From the NCBI GenBank assembly GCA_016293845.1, contig JAEDDH010000009.1, positions 1 through 64,000 on the forward strand: a DNA stretch of 64,000 nt, written 5' to 3'. The notes under the pieces were generated by a model. The model was not told the origin of the DNA and made no database searches. It worked only from the letters and a program-made list of their open reading frames with translations. This document shows positions 61,116-64,000 of the stretch, in pieces (positions within the stretch are counted from its first letter, which is position 1; each line of letters starts with the position of its first letter). The translations under genes were made by a program, and so were the position numbers. This DNA comes from Bacteroidales bacterium. Lineage in GTDB: Bacteria > Bacteroidota > Bacteroidia > Bacteroidales > UBA3824.

Positions 61116-62915
61116 ATGTCAACGGCGATAAGGATAGTGATAATAGTTTGGAGTCTTTTTTGGGCAGGCAGTGTTTTAGCCAAAATAGATCCCCAGATTC
61201 ATAATCTTGAACAACAATTAGCTACTGTTAAGAACAATTCCAAGAAGGTGGAGCTCTATATCAGTATGGCAAAGCGTTATCTAACGTTGGGCAATACATC
61301 TAAGTGCGATGAAGTTTGCAAAAAGGCCTTGAAAATTGCTGAAAAAAGCGCACTCGATAGACATAAAGCCGATATTCTTGCATTGCAGGGAGATAGTTAT
61401 TTCAAGCAAAATAAATTTAACAAATCAGCCACCACGTTTTTAACCGAATACAATTTGCGTCAAAAAAACAAAGGTAAATTTAAGTACGAGAACAACAGTA
61501 ATTTAGCCGACGAAAAACTGCTTGAAGTAACTTATAATTTAGGCATAGCTTGCGGCAAAATATCTCCGCCTATCGGAGGATACAAAAAAGCTAAAAAATA
61601 TCTCGAAGAGGCGCAGGCACTTGCCAAAAAGCAAAAGAAGTATAAACTTGTAGATGAAATAGCAGTTCAACTTTATAAACTTGCTTACAATAATGGTAAG
61701 TTTAAAGATGCCGCCGAATATATTCAACAAAACCTCAAAAAAGAAAACACCATATTGCTCCGCGATATTACTGATCTCCGCGACAGTATTATCGAACGTG
61801 ATTGTACCATTGTGCGTCAAGATTCGCTAATTGCCGAGGTAACACAAAAAAATGTGGAACTCGACACTATGACCCAACAGCAAGGGCGTCAGATTGTAGA
61901 CCTTACCAAAGAACAGATATATGCTCAGTTTACTGCTGCTCAGCGTAGCAACGAAATGCTAAAACAGGAGAAAGAACAACAAAAAAGGATGCTTATTTTT
62001 GTTTTTATTATTTTGTTGACTATTATCGGTTTGATAGTGATGTATATTCGTTATCGTGAAAAACAGAAACTTAACCGTTTGCTTGAAGGACGCAACAAGA
62101 TAATCGTAGACCAAAACCAGCAAATATCTTCCAACCTTAAAACCATCAACGAAAAAAACCGCGATATTACCGCTAGTTTAAATTACGCCGGCAAAATTCA
62201 GAAATCGTTGTTGAAAAACTTTACCAATTATTCTGAACTGCTTTCTGGCTATTTTATCCTTTACCGCCCAAAAGATATTGTAAGTGGTGATTTTTATTGG
62301 GGACACAGGGTTGACGACAAATTTGTGTTTACCGTAGGCGACTGTACAGGGCACAGCGTTCCGGGCGCATTTATGAGTATGCTCGGTATTTCGCTGTTGA
62401 ATCAGATTGTAGGTCAGCAACATATATTAAAAGCTTCGGCAATTCTTGAACGTATGCGCAAATCTGTAAAACTTAATCTTGGACAGAGCGGCGACAACGA
62501 AGAAGAGGCGAAAGACGGTATGGACATGGCTCTGTGCGTATGGGATATGAAAAACAACACCATTAATTTTTCGGGCGCATACAACCCGATGTTTATGGTT
62601 AGAAAAGGCGAACTCAGCATATATAATGCCGAAAAATGTCCTGTGGGTATCCACACCAAAGAAGTGGCGTTTACCGACGAGTTTATTGACGTTACCAAAG
62701 GCGATCGTATATTCTTGTTTTCTGATGGATACGCCGACCAGTTTGGCGGTCCTCGGTTTGAAAAATTCAAGGTTGCCCGCTTTAAAAAGCTTCTTGCCGA
62801 AACAAGTTGGCTTCCGATACAGATGCAATACGATAAATTAGAGACCGCTTTTTTGGATTGGAAACAAGATAATGTGCAAATTGATGATGTTTGTGTGCTC
62901 GGTTTAGAAATTTAG
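61116..62915 (+). CDS. TPR-TM-SpoIIE phosphatase
   Basis: A 599-residue membrane sensor-phosphatase. A signal-like helix (1-22) is followed by TPR-type repeats (about 25-210; VELYISMAKRYLTLGNTSKC, ADILALQGDSYFKQNKFNKS), a coiled coil (210-290), a membrane helix (about 291-313, LIFVFIILLTIIGLIVMYI) and a second coiled coil. The SpoIIE/PP2C domain (about 370-599) has SGDFYWGH, GDCTGHSVPGAFMSMLG, AKDGMDMALC, FSDGYADQFGG and IDDVCVLGLEI, with metal-binding Asp residues intact. The layout parallels the 1614-residue sensor at 15290. The SiaC-like gene downstream is a plausible phosphoprotein substrate. Confidence 0.9.
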   Translation: MSTAIRIVIIVWSLFWAGSVLAKIDPQIHNLEQQLATVKNNSKKVELYISMAKRYLTLGNTSKCDEVCKKALKIAEKSALDRHKADILALQGDSYFKQNKFNKSATTFLTEYNLRQKNKGKFKYENNSNLADEKLLEVTYNLGIACGKISPPIGGYKKAKKYLEEAQALAKKQKKYKLVDEIAVQLYKLAYNNGKFKDAAEYIQQNLKKENTILLRDITDLRDSIIERDCTIVRQDSLIAEVTQKNVELDTMTQQQGRQIVDLTKEQIYAQFTAAQRSNEMLKQEKEQQKRMLIFVFIILLTIIGLIVMYIRYREKQKLNRLLEGRNKIIVDQNQQISSNLKTINEKNRDITASLNYAGKIQKSLLKNFTNYSELLSGYFILYRPKDIVSGDFYWGHRVDDKFVFTVGDCTGHSVPGAFMSMLGISLLNQIVGQQHILKASAILERMRKSVKLNLGQSGDNEEEAKDGMDMALCVWDMKNNTINFSGAYNPMFMVRKGELSIYNAEKCPVGIHTKEVAFTDEFIDVTKGDRIFLFSDGYADQFGGPRFEKFKVARFKKLLAETSWLPIQMQYDKLETAFLDWKQDNVQIDDVCVLGLEI

Positions 62916-62937
62916 CAAAAAAAATTTTGATTGGGTA

Positions 62938-62968
62938 TTGACTTTTTAATATACAACCATTATATTTG
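62938..62968 (+). promoter_or_regulatory. Upstream promoter of the SiaC-like gene
   Basis: TTG at 62938-62940 and TATATTTG at 62961-62968, 20 bp apart. It lies 23 bp after the phosphatase stop, so siaC can be expressed apart from the phosphatase gene. Confidence 0.55.
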
Positions 62969-62979
62969 CATTGTAAAAA

Positions 62980-63011
62980 TTTGTGTGTTTCGTAGGAAAG
63001 CCTTATTTTTG
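62980..63011 (+). promoter_or_regulatory. Proximal promoter of the SiaC-like gene, TTTG-N20-TATTTTTG
   Basis: TTTG at 62980-62983 and TATTTTTG at 63004-63011, 20 bp apart. It is a better match than the promoter 43 bp upstream. Predicted start near 63018; leader about 55 nt. Confidence 0.65.
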
Positions 63012-63072
63012 CAGAAATAATTAACGACAAAAGGACATTGTTGCTATTAGCGATAAAAAAATATACTTAAAT

Positions 63073-63453
63073 ATGGAAAACATTCATATATCAGGGTCGC
63101 ACGACGGCTATTTCGTTCCCACTGTGGATTTTAATTATCAGAATGGCGTGTGCGAAATTTCCGGTGAATCGTTTCTTGAAGAGACGAACGTTTTTTATGC
63201 ACCGCTTATCAATTGGATTAGGGAATACACTCAAACAGGTCTTCCTTTGACATTCAATTGCAAGTTGACGTATTTTAACACAAGTTCTACCAAGAGCCTT
63301 TTAGACATATTTAAGATTATCAAAAAATATGACTCTGAAGGTGGCAAGGTAACTGTCAATTGGTATTACGACAACGAAGACCTCGACCTTGAAGAAGCTA
63401 TTCAAGACTATATTTCCGATACCGGATTAAAAATTAATATGAAAACTTTTTAA
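63073..63453 (+). CDS. SiaC-like regulatory phosphoprotein (DUF1987)
   Basis: A 126-residue protein of the DUF1987/SiaC family: MENIHISGSHDGYFVPTVDF, ISGESFLEETNVFYAPLINW, LTYFNTSSTKSLLDIFKII, VNWYYDNEDLDLEEAIQDYI. In Pseudomonas aeruginosa SiaC is phosphorylated by the kinase SiaB, dephosphorylated by the PP2C SiaA, and then activates the diguanylate cyclase SiaD. The preceding gene encodes a SpoIIE phosphatase comparable to SiaA; no SiaB or SiaD is in the window. The TSS segment after YFN fits the phosphorylated Thr/Ser loop by analogy. Confidence 0.85.
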   Translation: MENIHISGSHDGYFVPTVDFNYQNGVCEISGESFLEETNVFYAPLINWIREYTQTGLPLTFNCKLTYFNTSSTKSLLDIFKIIKKYDSEGGKVTVNWYYDNEDLDLEEAIQDYISDTGLKINMKTF

Positions 63454-63467
63454 AGTATTGTGCGCTG

Positions 63468-64000
63468 TTAGTGGCTTACAAACTTGTTGATACAGTCTAA
63501 GTAAGCCTCTACGGTTGCTACTACTACGTCGGTGTTGGCACTAAAACCGTAGTATAGCCGTCCTTCGTTTTCCACTTGTATATGCACTTTGCAGATGTCG
63601 TCGCTGCCTTTGTTGATGCTTTGTATGGTTAGTTCTTTCATCTGCATCTGACGGTTTGATAGTATTTTCTTTATTGCGTTGATAGCTGCATCTACAGGTC
63701 CGTTGCCTGTGGCGCAAGCTTCAAATTTTTCTCCCGCTATATTTAGTCCTATACTTGCCACGGGTTTTATCCCGAACCCCGATGTAAATTGCAAAAACTC
63801 TAATTTTATATGATGGTTGTGCTTGCGGTCGATGCCAGCAAGTATCATCAGGTCGTCGTTGTTGATTTCTTTCTTTTTGTCGGCAAGTTGCAAAAACTTC
63901 TGATAGATGTTGTCTAACTGCTCGTTTTCGTATTTGATACCGAGCGAAGAAAAACGGTGCTTTAAAGCAGCCCTTCCGCTTCGTGCAGTCAGCACAATTG
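63468..64000 (-). CDS. leuA: 2-isopropylmalate synthase, C-terminal part (gene runs off the right edge)
   Basis: LeuA condenses acetyl-CoA with 2-oxoisovalerate in the first committed step of leucine synthesis. The frame is open to 64000 and encodes the last ~177 residues: SGRAALKHRFSSLG of the linker, then the LeuA dimer regulatory domain (ASIGLNIAGEKFEACATGNG, GPVDAAINAIKKIL, VHIQVENEGRLYYGFSANTD). The regulatory domain is the site of leucine feedback. Citramalate synthase has a similar domain and cannot be fully excluded. The catalytic barrel lies beyond the window. Confidence 0.85.
   Translation of the reverse strand, partial: IVLTARSGRAALKHRFSSLGIKYENEQLDNIYQKFLQLADKKKEINNDDLMILAGIDRKHNHHIKLEFLQFTSGFGIKPVASIGLNIAGEKFEACATGNGPVDAAINAIKKILSNRQMQMKELTIQSINKGSDDICKVHIQVENEGRLYYGFSANTDVVVATVEAYLDCINKFVSH

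Noticed and set aside
1..64000. CRISPR array inside the window
   Set aside because: No direct repeats of 28-37 bp with regular spacers were found. The cas operon is cut at cas1, so the array is probably left of position 1.

Overview
The window looks like chromosomal DNA of an anaerobic member of the Bacteroidota, probably Bacteroidales. Promoters repeatedly fit the TTTG-N19/20-TAnnTTTG pattern of that phylum. There is an oxygen-sensitive class III ribonucleotide reductase (nrdD/nrdG), a PorD-type type IX secretion protein, a BT_3928-type DoxX protein, Reg_prop/Y_Y_Y domains, and the gene run bamD-rpoZ-coaBC-porD-recN-smpB. No rRNA genes, intact insertion sequences or integrases were seen.

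Layout. (1) 1-7763, minus strand: a type I CRISPR-Cas operon in transcription order cas6-cas5-cas8-cas7-cas3-cas4-cas1, with cas1 cut by the left edge; cas2 and the array are presumably outside. (2) 7860-8110: a decayed DUF2442/HTH gene. (3) 8219-11065: nrdG and nrdD. (4) 11066-11944: a long gene-poor interval with four 21-bp-spaced repeats, a strong promoter, a structured segment and a terminator. (5) 11945-14975: two PLP aminotransferases and a lipoprotein. (6) 15290-20134: a 1614-residue sensor joining two solute-binding domains, a beta-propeller, a membrane helix and a PP2C/SpoIIE phosphatase. (7) 20232-30246, minus strand: a nine-gene Ter/TerY-P operon (three TerD, three VWA, a PP2C phosphatase, a protein kinase and a Ca2+-type P-ATPase). 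Its leader folds into a long rod that overlaps an intrinsic terminator, like a riboswitch or attenuator. (8) 30681-35876: esterase, ferredoxin-type membrane protein, a small orphan fragment, an outer-membrane protein, folP and a SPOR protein. (9) 36014-52840: GH31, zinc-ribbon and SPFH proteins, a membrane protein, tRNA-Glu, an HTH regulator, a DUF1599-DoxX-cdaA operon, a histidine kinase, and a GH13/GH77 glucan pair. (10) 53087-60960: core housekeeping genes. (11) 61116-63453: a second SpoIIE phosphatase next to a SiaC-like protein, probably a partner-switching module. (12) 63468-64000: the 3' part of leuA.

The two most rewarding places are the leader RNA at 30307-30582 in front of the Ter/TerY-P operon, and the repeat-promoter-structured RNA region at 11491-11905. 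All protein assignments come from motif reading without database searches. All RNA structures were paired by hand.
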